Assembly: GCA_012962055.1 (NCBI GenBank)
Contig: DTYD01000146.1
Span: 1 to 6,530, forward strand
DNA: 6,530 nt
Reading direction: 5' to 3'
Origin: Hadesarchaea archaeon
GTDB lineage: Archaea; Hadarchaeota; Hadarchaeia; Hadarchaeales; Hadarchaeaceae
How positions within the stretch are numbered: the stretch's first letter is position 1; each line of letters opens with the position of its first letter. This document shows positions 4,978 to 6,530 of the stretch, one piece after another. Below the pieces are notes generated by a model. It had not been told where the DNA came from. It saw only the letters and a list, made by a program, of their open reading frames with translations, and did not search any database. A program made the position numbers and the translations under genes.

Positions 4978-6057
4978 ATGGCAAGGGCGACCACGGCAGA
5001 CCACGTGCTCACCTCACTGGCCATCAAGCGCAAAGGTAAGTTCGTCGACATCAATCACATTCAGGAAAAAGTCAGCCGCGATACCGGGCAAAAGTTCTTG
5101 AAAGGTGAGACAAAAGAACTTCTCGATTCACTTGTCAAAAAAGGGTGGGTCGAGGAGCGCGACGGGATGTACGCCATCACGGATGGAGGTAGGACATATT
5201 TCGAACACCGGTGGCGTCAAATCAAGGATGAACTCAATCCCGATTACCTCAAGGTCTACCGTGCGAAGCGGTACTATCCTCACGTCGTCGATGCGCTGCT
5301 GGAGTTCTGCCGCGATCGCTGGGTTTCGGTGTTCAGACTTTTTACGGGAAGGGCATGGCTGCAGCGCAAGCTTGGTCCGAAATACATCACGATAAAGAAC
5401 GCTGGGGATGTCGAGAGGTGGCTCGATGTCCACGGCGTTGATTTCATCCCGTACATTCACAGGATAGAATGTGACCGCCCCGACTGGCTCGTAATCGATT
5501 TCGACGCTGGCAAAAAAGTGCAGATGGAAAAGACAAAACGAGTTGTATATACGGCACATGAGGTAATTTCCAGCTACGGGATAGAGCCAGCGATGAAATT
5601 TTCAGGGTCGCGAGGTTTCCAGCTCTGGGCGCAGTTCAAGCCCCACGAACTTCCCAAAGATTACCGGCCGAAACGTCTCAGAGCCGAACGGAGGGAACGA
5701 AATCCGTTCAGCTTTTACGCCGACATCGTGCGGTTTATCGAGTCTCGAGTATCGGAAAAGTTTCCCGGATTGACAACATCGGAAACCGCCAAAAAAGAAA
5801 TGCGCGAGGATAAAGTTCTCTTCGACGCTTCCATAATCAAACCCATGGGGGATGTGCGGGCACCCTACTCCATGCACTTCAAAACAGGGTTGATCTCGAT
5901 GCCGCTGGAACTTAAGGAGCTGAAGCGATTCAGGTCAGAGCATGCCGACCCGGAGTTGACGGTGGAGCGCTATCGAAAGCGAGGGAATGAATTTGCCCTG
6001 AAACAGGCGGATGGGGAAAAACTTTTCGAAGACGTCGTGAAATGGTGTAGGACCTGA
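4978..6057 (+). CDS. Winged-helix plus archaeo-eukaryotic primase (PriS/LigD-polymerase-like) protein
   Basis: A 359-residue two-part protein. Residues 1-85 look like a winged-helix domain (helices around 22-55, then GWVEERDGMYAITDGGRTYF, 57-75). The rest is an AEP catalytic domain. Its motif I is WLVIDFDAG (170-178; Asp174 and Asp176 as metal ligands), motif II is KFSGSRGFQLW (207-217), and motif III is around VLFDAS (280-285; Asp283), followed by RAPYSMHFKTGL (294-305). That last motif resembles both PriS (RxPxSLHxKTGL) and LigD polymerase domains (APYSxRxR). AEPs make RNA or DNA primers or fill short gaps during end joining and lesion bypass. This is not a standard replicative PriS, because of the N-terminal winged helix and mixed motifs. 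Motif II normally ends in His (SGxxGxH); here it is Gln215, encoded by CAG. The start ATG 4978 follows a weak GGTG. No primase large subunit, Ku or ligase is in view. Confidence 0.8.
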   Translation: MARATTADHVLTSLAIKRKGKFVDINHIQEKVSRDTGQKFLKGETKELLDSLVKKGWVEERDGMYAITDGGRTYFEHRWRQIKDELNPDYLKVYRAKRYYPHVVDALLEFCRDRWVSVFRLFTGRAWLQRKLGPKYITIKNAGDVERWLDVHGVDFIPYIHRIECDRPDWLVIDFDAGKKVQMEKTKRVVYTAHEVISSYGIEPAMKFSGSRGFQLWAQFKPHELPKDYRPKRLRAERRERNPFSFYADIVRFIESRVSEKFPGLTTSETAKKEMREDKVLFDASIIKPMGDVRAPYSMHFKTGLISMPLELKELKRFRSEHADPELTVERYRKRGNEFALKQADGEKLFEDVVKWCRT

Positions 6058-6075
6058 TTTATCCCAGTGGCGACC

Positions 6076-6089
6076 CGGGGTTTTTACCC
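6076..6089 (+). terminator. Possible terminator after the primase-like gene
   Basis: A GGGG-TTTTTA-CCC stretch about 20 bases after the stop codon, with a five-T run (6081-6085). It could be a weak T-tract terminator. It directly precedes the next TATA box. Confidence 0.25.
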
Positions 6090-6091
6090 AC

Positions 6092-6100
6092 TTATAAATA
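6092..6100 (+). promoter_or_regulatory. TATA box for the downstream membrane-protein gene
   Basis: TTATAAATA is a near-consensus archaeal TATA box, the clearest in the window. Its centre at 6096 predicts a transcription start near 6118-6123, leaving a leader of under ten bases to TTG 6129 or about 25 bases to GTG 6147. Confidence 0.7.
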
Positions 6101-6128
6101 ACACCTGCCCAAAGCATCAGCGGGCGAG

Positions 6129-6383
6129 TTGGGTACTTTACCGTTTGTGGTAGCCCTGGCCATTGCCTGGCATGTGGGGCTGGCAATACTTGAACACTGC
6201 TGGTACCGGAGGCGTGGCGAGCCCCCCCTGTCGAAGCTTCTGCTTTTAGCCGAGGCCGAACTCCTCCGGACCCTCCGGGCCGAATTCAGACGTCACGGTC
6301 CGCGCGAGGGCGAACGTCGGCGCGAGCTGAAGCTTTCCCAGATTGAAGACAGGCTGAAGGAGCTGGAAAATGGTGAAGGGTGA
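6129..6383 (+). CDS. Small single-pass membrane protein with a charged helical tail
   Basis: An 84-residue protein that I do not recognise. Residues 4-25 (LPFVVALAIAWHVGLAILEH and on) form one membrane span. A basic patch, RRRG, follows, which would keep the tail in the cytoplasm. Residues 36-82 are rich in Leu, Glu and Arg and probably form an amphipathic or coiled-coil helix (LLLLAEAELLRTLRAEFRR; then ELKLSQIEDRLKELE). This suggests a membrane tether or oligomerising scaffold, but no activity can be assigned. The start is uncertain: TTG 6129 is the first possible codon after an in-frame stop at 6099, and GTG 6147 would shorten the protein by six residues while keeping the span. The end overlaps the next ORF by 14 bases, implying a coupled pair. 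Confidence 0.65.
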   Translation: MGTLPFVVALAIAWHVGLAILEHCWYRRRGEPPLSKLLLLAEAELLRTLRAEFRRHGPREGERRRELKLSQIEDRLKELENGEG

Positions 6384-6530
6384 TTTGACATTTGACGCGG
6401 TAATTGCAGCTGTGGACGGCATCCTGGAGCTGCCGATCGACCCCAGAAATGCGGCCCCTATATGGAAAAAATTGGACCCGATGCTGGAGAAGTTGCTGGA
6501 TGTCACTAAGGGAGATAATACGCGGCACAG
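6370..6530 (+). CDS. Hypothetical protein, N-terminal part only
   Basis: The first 53 codons of a gene cut by the right edge. The protein begins MVKGDLTFDAVIAAVDGILE and continues with LPIDPRNAAPIWKKLDPMLE and KLLDVTKGDNTRH. It is soluble, mildly amphipathic and probably helical; I recognise no family. GGAG (6359-6362) lies seven bases before ATG 6370, which supports the start. The start lies within the 3' end of the membrane-protein gene (14-base overlap, different frame), so the two are probably translated together. Its composition matches neighbouring coding DNA. Confidence 0.65.
   Translation, partial: MVKGDLTFDAVIAAVDGILELPIDPRNAAPIWKKLDPMLEKLLDVTKGDNTRH

Noticed and set aside
5128..5877. 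Minus-strand frames opposite the primase-like gene
   Set aside because: They are antisense to the AEP motifs, lack ribosome binding sites and show no protein family.
1..6530. tRNA, rRNA, CRISPR array, insertion sequence or attachment site
   Set aside because: No cloverleaf-like segment, regularly spaced repeat, transposase or terminal inverted repeat was seen on either strand by eye.

Overview
The window is archaeal. It encodes O-phosphoseryl-tRNA(Cys) synthetase (SepRS), an enzyme of archaeal tRNA-dependent cysteine synthesis. It also has an archaeal-type translin, an archaeo-eukaryotic primase (AEP) fold protein, GGAGGTGA-type ribosome binding sites, GTG/TTG starts, and TATA-like boxes about 25 bases before start codons. 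SepRS points to methanogens, Archaeoglobus relatives, ANME-1, Hadarchaeota-like lineages or similar groups. The exact lineage cannot be fixed from this sequence. Coding DNA is of moderate GC and the intergenic DNA is clearly AT-rich.

Layout. (1) 1-286, minus: the start of a Sec-exported protein cut by the window edge, preceded by a possible 46-residue ORF joined to it by an ATGA overlap. (2) 287-514: AT-rich divergent intergenic region. (3) 515-949, plus: a two-pass membrane protein with a cytoplasmic winged-helix domain. (4) 1011-3211, plus: a translin-family gene and sepS, overlapping by four bases (GTGA), so very probably one transcription and translation unit. (5) 3204-4739, minus: an endonuclease V-like gene followed by a metal-dependent TIM-barrel sugar isomerase/epimerase-like gene. 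The second is broken by one extra base in a nine-G run. Its end overlaps the end of sepS by eight bases. (6) 4740-4795: a compact 56-base divergent promoter rich in AAGTTA-type repeats. (7) 4796-6057, plus: a 56-residue four-cysteine zinc-finger protein followed 11 bases later by a winged-helix/AEP protein. (8) 6092-6530, plus: a TATA box, a small single-pass membrane protein with a charged helix, and an overlapping gene that runs off the edge.

How the genes may work together. Genes 4 pair an RNA-handling protein with a tRNA synthetase. Genes 5 and 7 share a divergent promoter that places a DNA-repair-type nuclease fold beside a primase/polymerase fold with a zinc-finger partner. This suggests a small nucleic-acid maintenance locus, but that is an inference. 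Two enzymes depart from their family signatures. The endonuclease V-like protein has Gly where the family has a metal-binding Asp, and the AEP has Gln where the SGxxGxH motif has His. No mobile element, CRISPR array, tRNA or rRNA was recognised.
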